Shown in pieces: positions 34,001 through 44,731 of a stretch of 64,000 bases of DNA. The stretch is from the NCBI GenBank assembly GCA_022925895.1, contig JAKSYS010000049.1:62001-126000 (forward strand). Direction: 5' to 3'. A model generated the notes under the pieces. The model searched no databases. It saw only the letters and a list, made by a program, of their open reading frames with translations, and had not been told where the DNA came from. How positions within the stretch are numbered: the first letter of the stretch is position 1; the number at the start of each line of letters is the position of its first letter. The position numbers and the translations under genes were made by a program. The DNA comes from Fragilaria crotonensis. Taxonomy: Eukaryota > Bacillariophyta > Fragilariophyceae > Fragilariales > Fragilariaceae.

Positions 34001-36249
34001 ACAATGAAAAGGTAAGCAGAATAGTTAGTGCTAGTTGTCAGGCCAAAGCGGAATGGGTTTCTTAGAAGGTCAAGGTGAAGTTGATGGAATGGTTCTGAAC
34101 CTTGGCGGAGTGGGATTTTGCTTCTTGCGCGTTTTTGGCTGATTGAAATTCTGATTGGCCAAGTTTGAGTGTCAGTGGCTGGTGACAAAATGTGATCATT
34201 CCAAACATGGTGAAGGGATCCAGTCATAAGATTGCGGAAATTACGATGTGCAAGGCGACGGGATGTGATCTCAAGTGGCAAGGTTGCAGTGGGTTGGTCT
34301 GGGTTTGAATTGGTTGAAGTGTCCAAGTGTTGCTCAAAAGTGATGGCAGGTGAGTTTGGAGTGTCATCAGAAGTTGTGTTAGGTTGGGAAATCATAGAGA
34401 AAGCTTGTTCAGAGGGTAGCTCTTGAAGGATGGTTGGCCATGTGTATGTTGAGTTGTTGGGAAAACGGATTGTGGTTGCTCTGTTCTGGATGATGACTGT
34501 GAAGTTTTGGGTGGCAGAAATGGCAGTCAGGGAAAGCAGACGGTGGCTAAGACCTTCAATGTAGTAAACATCAGCAAGACCAAGGATAGCTTTCTGTCCT
34601 TCTGTGGTTGTAAAGAAACAGTCAGTTGTGCCTTTGAAAGTGGATATCTTGGTGGTTCCATCAGCAAGGGAAACAGGTACATGGCAGGGTTCAACATCAT
34701 GGAGATCACTGAAGACAGGAGTGTAGTGGCTTGTAGCACCACTGTCAGGGAGCCAATTATCAAGATCTGGTGGTCCAAAGCGCTGATATGCAGACATGGG
34801 ATCATCTGGAAAGTATTCAATTGCATCAGTGCTGGGAGGTGAGTGTGACATGGAGGGTACAAAATCATTGTCAGTCAGTGATGGGTTGATTTCCATTTGA
34901 GGCAAGTTGGTGTCAGGCCAGATTGTTGGTGGGCCATTGTTGAAGACAGGGTTGTTGTTTGATGAGGCAAGGAAGGCTTGATGGTAATGAGTTGTTTCAG
35001 CATGAGGTGAAGATGAATCAGTGACAAAATAAGCTCTGTGATTTCTGGGAGCAGTGTTCTCATTATTGGTTGGTGACCTTGGGTTACCTCCATTTCTGTT
35101 ATTGGTGTTCTGAGGTCTGTTAGTTGCAGTTGGGCATTGTCTTGCATAGTGACCAGTTCTTCCACAATTGTTACAAACTATGTTGGTGGCGTTATTGGGT
35201 GAAGGATTTGGCCGAAATGGGGTGGGATTGCTCTGCGGTCGACGCTGGTTGTTGGAGTTGGATGAGGTTGGTCGCAAGGGCGGTCGGTTGCCATGAGTCG
35301 GTCTAGGTGGCGGAGCGTTGCGGCGAGTGTTTTGGTGATTGTTCGGACGGTTTGAATGCTGATTTTCGTTGCTCTGGGGTCTGATTGGTGGCCGATTGCT
35401 GCTGCTGTTTTGTTGGGTATAAGGTCGCAAAATTGAGCTGAGAGCTTGATGTTGTCGCGGGTGAATTGTTTTTGGAAAGTCGGACGATGGGCAGGCGATG
35501 GAATTGTTGACGGGCAGCATTGGCATGTTGGTTATAATTGCGTTGGTTTTGCGACGGCAAAGTTAGGCCGCGGGATTCGTCAATATTCAAAAGATGGCTT
35601 TCAAGTTCGGAGAAAGCGGGCAATTCTTCATCGTTAAGTTCGGCTCTGCGGAGGTCGGCATCAAAACGTTGGTAAGAGGCAGCATAAAAATGGTGATTGC
35701 TTCCACCGCGAATGGCTCTTTTAATAAGATCTGCGTCAGTATTGGGAATGCCGGCGTGGTAGCAGTCGCGCGTCAAAACTCGGATGCGATTCAAATAGGA
35801 GGTTGCAACTTCATTGTGGCCTTGTTTGATTGAATAAAAGGCTTCTCTTGTGCGTTCAACATGATCTGGAGTAAGCGGGGCACAATGTCGACGGAGAGTA
35901 AAGATTGCAGTTCTGGCATCTGGTGGACCATCAATGATGTGTTTTTGGCAGGGATCACAAACATGTGTAAAGATTAGGTTGTAAATTGCAGTGCCAATGA
36001 AGGGATGGGAGTAGGAAATCTGTTTGGGCCAAAGATCAAAGACTTGGCGTGTCCAGGGAGAGATGTTACAAACGATGCGGAGGTTATCCATGAAGGCATT
36101 GAATTGTCGGCGTCGGGCGACAAGATCGGTTGGATAAGAAAGTTTGCGGAGATTGGCATTTTTGGCATATTTCAAAAGGGTTTTAGTTAAATCTTCAATG
36201 GGTGGATAAGTGAAGTCAGTTCTGGTTGAAGAAGTTAGTGCATCTGGGG

Positions 36250-39200
36250 ATTGCAAAGGGATCTGAGGAGGGTCATCCTGTTGGTCTTCATTGTCTTCAT
36301 CATCAGTAAAGAATGTTTCATGAATTGGAGGATAGGCAAAGTTGGATGTTTTGCAGGTTTGTCCTTTGCTGCAGGTTTGGAAGGATTGTCTGTCTTTGGT
36401 GAAGAGGATGTTTCAATTTGGGTGTCTGGTTGCACAGATTTTGGAGACAGAATTTGTGTTACAGTTCGTGGCGTTTCAAAGGGTTTTCGGCAGGTGTGTC
36501 AATTTCTTGAGCTTGGACGTCAGAAGATGGCTGATTTGCATCAATATTTGGCGTTTCGTGTCGGGAAATGTCAGTTTCGGAAGAATTGTCAGAAGTATCT
36601 GGATCTGCAGTTTCTGGTTCAATTTCAGGGGATTTTCTTCTTGAAGAGACGATCTACGGGTGCGGACAACCATAAGGGCTGTGTGTTCACAAAAGATGAT
36701 TCTTGTTTGTCCAATTGAAATCTTACTACATTACAATTACTGCTGTCCATTCTTGTAGCATTTACACCAATGTGTCTGTACAGGCAAGAAGGATCAGGTA
36801 AGTTGCAAGTAGTAACCTGGTTGTTAAAGAGACTAGTGTTCACACCAGACTCACCAGGGGTTGCTCAAGATATTGGGTTCAGAGTCTTTGATGAAAGGAT
36901 ATTCAGGATGATTGTGTTGTTGCCAATAATATGAAAATGGATTGTGAGTGATCTGAGACAATGGGTTGCTGAGGGCATTCTCAAGGTGTGGGAGGCCCAG
37001 GATCCATAAACATCGGTGGATCCACGTTTTGTAGTAATCACTTGGATGAGGCGAGTTGCAAGAGACAAGGGAATGGTTTTGGGATCATCAATGACATGAT
37101 AAACAGGGTTTGGTTGGCGCCAAAGTTGGCTAGGATTGTTGGGGCAAGTCCAGGGATTGGCAGCATAACAGGTGTTCATTGGAATGCAGGCTTGGTCATT
37201 GAAAAGCTGTTGGACTGTTGTTGTTGTGTAAGGTTTGATGGTCCCATTGTGTTGGTGAAAGATGATTGGTTTGTTCTCCTTGTTGTAGATAATAGGGAAA
37301 GTGAGCACTTGGCAATGGAATAGGAAGCTCAGTTGGGGATCCTGGAGTGTAAGAAGGAGTTGACTGATGCTCTTGGGTGTTGCCTTGGTAGATAAGGACT
37401 TTGGTTGGCAAGGGTGTTTGAGGTAGGACACATTGAGGGTCAGTGACATTGATGTTTGAGACAACTCTGAACATGGTGTATTCATGATCTGGCAGGAAAT
37501 CAATGGAATGGTTGATGGTATCTGTCTTGATGGGGTCAAAGTTGGACTTAAGGGTTGCATAATCACAGTTTCCAATTGGGATGGTGAAGTTCTGAAGATC
37601 ATTGGAAGTGAGCGGACGGCAGATGACAAAATTGACGGCAATAGCAGTGGCTTTTGAATCCATGATTGATAACTGTTCAGGTGTGGGTAATGTGGCCATT
37701 GGGAAGGCTGAGCAATTGTGATTCATGAGTAGGTCAACAGGAGGAAGGGAACCAATGCAGATGTTTGAGGGTTGCAAATGTAAGTCATCTCCAGTTGTGA
37801 GTTTGGCAGTCAAAGTTGCATGTTGGCGGAGTGTTGCTGAGATTAAGACACGGGCAACATGGGAAGCAGATGGAGATATTCCAGTTGTAGGTTCTCCAAA
37901 ACCGTTGACAAGCGGTGAATGAGTGAATGCAATGAGGATGCAGAGTCCAAATGTGTAGGAGTTTGAATATGGCGAGTCCTGGTGCTGTCCAAAGTGATAT
38001 CATAGGGACTGGGAGACAGTTGCTGATCTTGGAAGAATTTGATAACGAATCGCGGGACATCTCTGAAGTTACTTCGGTTCGGGAAAAGTCGTAGAGCGGT
38101 CGCAAACGTTGGGATATTGCGAATGATATCAGCAAGTTCAGGAGGTTGGTGAGGGCATGAAGATGTTTGTCCCTGAATATAAATATGGATGAGGTACATC
38201 ATTTTGAAGGCATAAAGGATGGATAGGGAGCATTCATGTCCAAAGGATCCAGGTTCATAGTCACTCAAAAGGGATACAAATAATGATGGGGTGCCATTGG
38301 TGAGTTGAGATCTGTGCTCAGAAGAAAGATTGTCCATGACCAAATTGGTTGTTCTGTTGAAAGTGTGTTGGATGCATTGAATGAATTCCTCTTGATTGGG
38401 GTCTTTGTCAGATCCAGCAATGAGAATGGGATAAAGGTTGCACATCAGGTGGCGAAGATGTTCGGTCGTCAAGTCGCGAATGCATTGTTTGGTGACTGGA
38501 TTTGACTGAATATAACGTAGGCAGAAGCTTGCAGCTGTGATACTTGAATCAACACATGTTGGAAGGTTGCACATGGTGATTGGCCCATTGATGTCATCTT
38601 GAAGAGTTGCATCAGCATAGAAAAGAAGTGAGGCATGTGGATTGGTTCTGGAATCCAAATCAGAATGGTGTTGCAAAAAGGGGACATGATGGATTGGGTC
38701 CAAGACATTGTCTTCAGGGCAAGGGATGTGCAGTTTGTCAAGGCGATATGGAAGCTCCAAAGTTTCATCATCATCAGATAGTTCAAGAAATGCTGTGATT
38801 CCAGTTGATGTGGAAAGGCAATCAAAGGTACTGTCATTGCTGCTGCTCAAATTGGAAAACAAGGGACTGAAAAGTTCTGAATTGAGACTGATTGCTGGAG
38901 AAGGTGGTGCATCAAGATTCCTGGGTCCAGGGGTGTTGAAAGTTTTCAAATAATTGTCCTCACATGGTTGAGTTCTGTTTCTGCTTGAGGGGGTTGAAGG
39001 GGTCTCAGTTTCATCATCATCAATTGAAATGGTGAATGGGATTGCAGCATTGATAGGTGGCTTGACATAAAAAGGGTTGGCAACATTGATGGGAGTTGCA
39101 AATTGCTTGGACTTGGTTGGGGGTAGAGGCCTTGCTGGTCTTGGAATATTTTTCGTCATTTTTATATTTTTGGTAGCTTTTCTGGTTGTCATCCTGTCCA

Positions 39201-41179
39201 TGAGAGTTAGGGAATCCAAAGTTTTAACTGTGAAGGAATCTGGGATAAATGAGCTGGTGTCTGTGCTGTCATCATTGTCTGAGGAATCTGGGACTGAGTA
39301 GGGAGAGTTTTGAATCATTGGGAGTGCATCAAGTTGTTTTGGAGATTCCTTTTTGTCGCCGTTGCTTTGTTCTTCAACTTCAACGTCAGCGGGAACTTTT
39401 TGTGCTTTGGTGGGCAACGTCTGATCGCGAACGGAAAGGCATAATTGTTTGGGACACGGGCAGTAGATGGAGAAGACACTTGAAGCATTAACTACGTCAC
39501 TATCGTCGTCGTCATCGTCATCCATATCGTCATCGCGATAAATGTTGGTCGTGGAGCGCGCTGGAATGTCGTCAGACGCGTCAGTCATTTCGTCATCGTC
39601 CACGGGATCGCCGTTGTAATTAGGAACACGAGCATGGCCGTTAGGTTGGTCACGAATTGGACGTTGGTAATTAGGAGAGGGGACGTCAGAAGGCGGGGTT
39701 GGCGCGCGCGGACGGATAGGCGTGGGTAGGATTTCAAAACCGGTCGGACGCAAGATGACGTTTGCGTTATGGGGAAAAATATGGACGGACGGGCTGCCAA
39801 ATGTCGCAGCTGCAGTACTGAAAGAGATCTGTACGATCGTCGTAGAAATGTCATTGGCAGTTCGGCGCGGGGTCCAATGTGTCCCAAGTCCAGGACTCTT
39901 GGGAGCTGATGGTGCGAATCACCACGATCATGGTCGTGGTCGGAAATTGGGAAATGGGGTTCGCCATGGGGTCGTTTTGAGCGGCGATATCTCCGGATTG
40001 GTCGCTCCGATTTTCGTAAGTGGGAGCTCTTTTGCAGGTCTTGGAGCGCCGGAGGAGTTTCTGACTTTACTTTTGTCGTGTGAAGGTCCGAACGCCCAAC
40101 GAAATTGATTTGTTGACTTCCACATTCACGAACATATTGGCGGGTTTTATAACGAATCTCTGGTTGTTTTTGCGTCTGAAAACGCATCCTTTTCGCAGGG
40201 GAAGCATCAGGGGAAGAGGCAGGGACGTCTGAGTCATCGAATTGTCGCTTCCTGGTGGATTTTGGGCGGGTGGGGCTGGAATCTTGCGGTCGTCGTCACT
40301 GCGAACGCTGTAGTCGTCATCTTGGTCGTCGTCGTCGACGTCGCTTTCGTCGAATAAGTCTGTCTGGGGTTGGTAACTGCGAATAGGGAAGGATGGTGAG
40401 TGCCCTGGATGTGGAATGTGTACCCTCTTGATTCTCATGACTTTATGAGTGTTGAGCGCTCTGCAGTCGCGCTGTCGATGGCCTCGGCGTTGCTAGCCGC
40501 TTCATCGTTGTCGTCGTCGTCGGTTTCGGTGGCCCTGAATTGTTGCGCCCAATAGGAGTTGTAAGGATGCCCTGGATGTATGGATGAGTCTTTTGGTTGT
40601 AGTTGGTGGCGCGGGAAGACTTGTTGTTGCGCTCGGAGTTGGCGTGTTCGATGGCCTCGGCGATGACGGCCGCTTCATCGGTGTCGGATTCGTAGGTAGT
40701 GTTTGCAGCAGGTTTAGGAAGCTTCTTCTTTTTCATTGTAGTTTGTTGATTGCCCAGTTTGGCTCTCTTAGAGCGAGTTAGATAGAGGGTGGGATGGGTG
40801 GGCGTAGCGGCAGGAATGTTGACATCTGCGCTCATGACGACTGGAGGCTCCGTTTCGGAGGCAAGAAAGGGGGACGAGTCCTTCTTCTTCGACTTCTTGT
40901 CGGCTTTCGTAAGGTTGAAGCGAATGGTGGGCATGGTGGTTGGGGCTGAAATGCTGCTGAAAGGGCTGGGGCTGCTGTTAACTAAGTTCTTAAATATTTG
41001 TGTGCACTTTGAATCTGGGGGAGCTCTGTTGAAAAATTCTGTTATTTTCAGTTGCTTCAGATCTGACAGTTTAGATGGAAGCATAACTGAATTCCTGAGC
41101 CTAACTAACCTGAAGGTATCAGAGTTAAAAAGGGCAGAGGACGCCTGCCTAAGTCGGTTGATTCTAGGCGAGTGAACCA
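36250..41179 (-). other. Extra region between 5' LTR and gag of the copia element
   Basis: About 5 kb of coding-like minus-strand sequence where a typical copia element has only a short leader. It includes a long Asp/Ser/Pro-rich segment (about 37.8-39.75 kb, with acidic DDDDDDDSDVV and many TP/SP pairs) and Lys-rich parts near the LTR. I recognise no known domain. It may be an element-specific accessory gene or captured host sequence. It is part of a fossil element and is described only as such. Confidence 0.6.
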
Positions 41180-42082
41180 TGATAGATTCTGCGTGCGAGC
41201 GCGGAGTGGAGGCCAGACCATGGTTAAATCGGGCGCACGCCAGACCGGGGTCGCAGGCAGGTGGTGACGTCACGGTGACGGTATCGGTCGCTACAGTACG
41301 AACGTTGGCCGGTGCTACGGTTTCAGGACTACTGGATGCTACGCTAGCGGCAGAGGAAGCGGGAGTGCTAGTAGCAAACGCGACGGTATACGCGTGGGAG
41401 TCTACTGGACGGGTATACTGAGCTACGGTATGACTAGGCGTAACTACAGTACATGTAGACGTAGACACAGTGCTAGTAGGCGAAGCAACTGTGCTAGTAT
41501 CTGTAGGTACGATGCAAGTAGATGGTGCTACGTTGCGCGTAGGTGACACTACAGTATGTGGACGTGGGTGGAGTCCTACGGTGACGTCGGTAGCCAAGTG
41601 GGTACTAGTACACTGGCTATCGCTACAGGGGGTCTGATCCGTGACGACGGCGGGTAAAATGTCGTCATGGTCGGTTACGCTGCTACGAAAATTGTACATT
41701 GTGAAAATTGGGGGCCGGCTAAATATATTTACAGTGGTAGACAAATTTGTGAGAAATTGTTGATCATCAAATGATGATCAACTTCTTTTGATGAGTGTTC
41801 TTCAGGAACACTCAGGATCACAAAAGAAACGGTGCACGTCTGAAGAGTGCACGTCTGAAAAGGTGTACGTCTGAAGAGGTCGTACGAGGCCGAGCGTTGG
41901 GCGAGAAAATGGTCGTTTATGCAACGAACGACATGAAAACGATCGTTACAATTTCTGAGTGGGATATGATTCCCGTACGACAGTAACGATACGACGTATA
42001 CTGTTTACTAGCCTAATGTGAAGTGTCGTACTGAATAATGTAGATAGTAAAAATACGTAGGAGCGGTACTAAAAGTTTGTCA
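41180..42082 (-). repeat. 5' LTR of the 11.9-kb copia element
   Basis: Right-hand copy, upstream in the element's own orientation. It has the same TGACGTCA (41265-41272), hairpins and tandem 15-mers as the other LTR. A Thr/Ser/Val-rich open frame on the minus strand runs through the LTR and on into the internal leader. Confidence 0.95.
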
Positions 42083-42087
42083 GTACA

Positions 42088-43270
42088 TCTTGCCGCACAG
42101 TACCAGTATCACAGCTACTGCAATTGTTCTGTTGATGATGAATTGCACCAGCAAGCAAATGATGTTGGTTGGGCTGCAGTTCCAACCAAGCATAAAAGAC
42201 ATTGAAGAATGAAGCCAACAATGAATAAGCAGGTCAAAGATTCTTTTCTTGAAGGTGTTGAAACAGTGGGATTGAATGGTTGTTCGTGGAATTGGTGGGT
42301 TTAACCATGTGGTGGATGGGATTGAAGTAACACCAGACCTACAAGGATTGCATGATTGAAGGCTACAAATGAGAACTTGATGTTTATGGAGCAACAAATC
42401 AGTAAGCTCCCAATTATAATAAGGGGAAATCCCAATAACATCAATCATCTTTCAAGTTTACAATAAAGTCAATATGACTTACTAGTACCTATGCAAACCA
42501 TATTTACTATATAATCAAAAACTGTTAAGGTATCTAGTAAAGTCATGACAACATGCAAATTTGCAAAAGCATCATCTTAGAATGCTTCACTTTTTCAATA
42601 ACATCAATAACAAAATTTTGCTTGTGGTCTTATCATGTTTCTACATAATCATCGTATCCCATTATTGTCCTTCTCGTAAAATGGCCATGTTTCTCCATTT
42701 TTGGCGGCATCACTACTGATGATATGCAAAGTCATTTGATTTACACCTCACTCCATAAATGCTGCAATTGAAAGAATATTTCATGTTGTACAGCGGTCAT
42801 CATTTCTGCTTTGTACACATTCATTGTGTTATTCTTGTGCCATGATCCTGGTAGGCGATACATTCTTGCTTTGCTATGGTGTAGTGGCTGGTGCTGCTGA
42901 AGGCTCTTGGAGATGGCAGGAAATCCATGACAATATATGGTTCCACCCTACCCTGTCGTAGCACTTTATGAGTACGTTAATCTGTGCATAAACTGTGTAT
43001 AGGGATTAAAGTATTGCAAGATCCATGATTTCCAATACTGGAATGTACGCATTTTATACTCTACTACTACGTGTACTCTAGTACAAAATGAAGTGATGCA
43101 AATCTTGTGCTGCACCCATTGACACCATTGTCACACAACTTGTCGAATGCTTCTCCATTTATTTTGTGTTCATCCCTCCCAGAATAGCAGGTCAAGCGAC
43201 TGTCATTGTGTCAACTTATAACAAGACATCCTCTTGAGTCCACACCTAGTACAAAACTTATAGGAGACGG
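42088..43270. other. Intergenic interval, no feature seen
   Basis: AT-rich sequence beyond the copia element with no recognised gene, RNA or repeat. An open frame at 42080-42448 (-) has no motif. Confidence 0.5.
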
Positions 43271-43275
43271 TCTAG

Positions 43276-44287
43276 GTGTCAACGACACAACGTGGTGTTG
43301 ACAACCCGGTAACCACGGGAGCTATGAGGCCCTCATATCCTGGTGACCCTTACTTTGGGACCAGGATGGAACCATCGCCGGAGGATCTATCAGCCCTCGG
43401 GAGCAGCAAGCGCATGCTACAAGCAAGATTCCTTGACGTATCATTGCAACAATCCCCGTATTCAGGCACCTGCTGTCGCTGGCATATCTGGAAAGATTGA
43501 CTTTCGTGGACTGCTCATTGCAACGGAGCATAGCTAACATGGAGACCTCCATTCAACATTTGGAGGATAGGGTGGCTGTCTCCTGGGGCTAGAGTTTCAG
43601 CAAAGCAGCAGTGAACACAAGGATTGACAGGACGCTTTCAAATCGAAGCAAGGTCTTTGATCTCAGTGGAAAAGCATGCATATCATTCACAAACCTCAAG
43701 CCAGGTGATCCTCCGTGACAGCTTCAAGAGGCTGGTGGGTACTTCCATTCTTGGCATTAATGGTGTGGAAGATGCAACAACACCTCCGGCCGAGCAACGG
43801 TTGCAAGGCAATCCTTCCCCAACCATCTTTGCCAGATAATGATACGGTTGAGGTTGTCAGCCCACCAGAGGACAAGGTGATTGATGCCCTAGGGCTTGCG
43901 GCTTTGGAAATTGATGGGGATGTGGTAGCAACGTCATCTGTGGCCCTCAGCCAGTTCAGCTGGTGGTGTCTCCACTTTGTCGGGATCCATCATTGCTTTG
44001 GGTGATACAGAGCCCTCTCTTGTGTACACAATGCTCACAAGTCTTCTCAAAGACATGGCTGGTGGTTGGCTTTTCCCGTGTCTTGAGGACATTGATCCAG
44101 TCATTGATGCATACTACAAGGTATGAGGCAAAACTGGTGACAGCTTTCAACAAAAACACTTGGGCCTGCTCATATCTTGCCAATCAGCCAAAAACATGTT
44201 CACAGCAAATCCCTCTAAGACAAGACTCAGAACTGTTTCGCCAACTTCACCTTGATCTCATTAGAAACCCCTTTCAATTTGGACACT
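43276..44287 (+). mobile_element. Decayed copia fragment
   Basis: The right end encodes IPLRQDSELFRQLHLDLIRN, closely matching the IPLRQGSEPFHQLHLDLLRN stretch of the 11.9-kb copia element, which lies between protease and integrase. The rest is frame-scrambled and only doubtfully related. The fragment is a broken fossil with many breaks and is cut at its right end by MITE 3. Old relative to the complete element. Confidence 0.55.
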
Positions 44288-44452
44288 GATTCCATTAGAA
44301 TGTAGGGAAATGATGTCAATCATGACGTCACTGTACTGAGGCCTTCACTTTCCCCCTACGCTCATACAGTCCAGTAAGACAGTAGTGAACAGAGAGCATG
44401 CTGATTGGTACTGTACAGCTTGTCGTCATTTCACTGCATTCTAATCGGATCC
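44288..44452. mobile_element. MITE 3 of the pogo-like family, inserted in copia debris
   Basis: 165 bp from GATTCCATTAGAATGTAGGG to the inverted partner ending CTAATCGGATCC. It aligns best with the right end of the pogo-like element (shared CACTGTACTGAGGCCT, then GCTGATTGGTAC). The copia similarity stops exactly where the MITE begins. Confidence 0.85.
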
Positions 44453-44731
44453 GCAACATGCTATTGCACACCCCATCCGCCATCCCTACAGACTTGATTA
44501 GCAGTACTTCATTGCGTACTTTAATGCTGTACCAGACCCTACGGTACCGGGCATGGACGGTGATAACCCTATAATTAGTTTTTATACAAACTTCATGTAC
44601 TTCCTACATGTACCACCTACTATACATAAATGGTACCGTTAGTTTCTCTCTCGTTGCATCCTCCCATCCACCCATTGGAATCGACCCTGAAGCCCAGATT
44701 TTTACGATAGCCTGTCTACGACTGTTGGAAC
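44453..44731. promoter_or_regulatory. Upstream region of the URB2-like gene
   Basis: 279 bp between MITE 3 and the ATG, with several GTAC-containing words and a CT-rich stretch (TTTCTCTCTCGTTGCATCC, about 44643). No TATA box or defined factor site could be supported; the promoter role is inferred from position only. Confidence 0.35.

Larger units (their letters stand above)
30161..42082 (-). mobile_element. Complete 11.9-kb Ty1/copia retrotransposon with long extra region
   Basis: Two 903-bp LTRs (30161-31063 and 41180-42082) start TGATAG and end TGTCA, flanked by the 5-bp target duplication GTACA (30156-30160, 42083-42087). Read on the minus strand, a TGG-starting primer site adjoins the right LTR and a purine tract (AAGAGGGG) adjoins the left. 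Parts in order: an unusual ~5-kb leader/coding region (about 36.3-41.1 kb), gag-like (about 35.3-36.3 kb), CCHC knuckle and DSGAT-type protease (about 34-35.2 kb), integrase (about 33.4-34 kb), reverse transcriptase (about 32-33 kb) and RNase H (about 31.1-31.7 kb). The LTRs differ at about four sites by eye, so insertion is recent. The coding part looks broken, with roughly half a dozen breaks. Confidence 0.95.
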
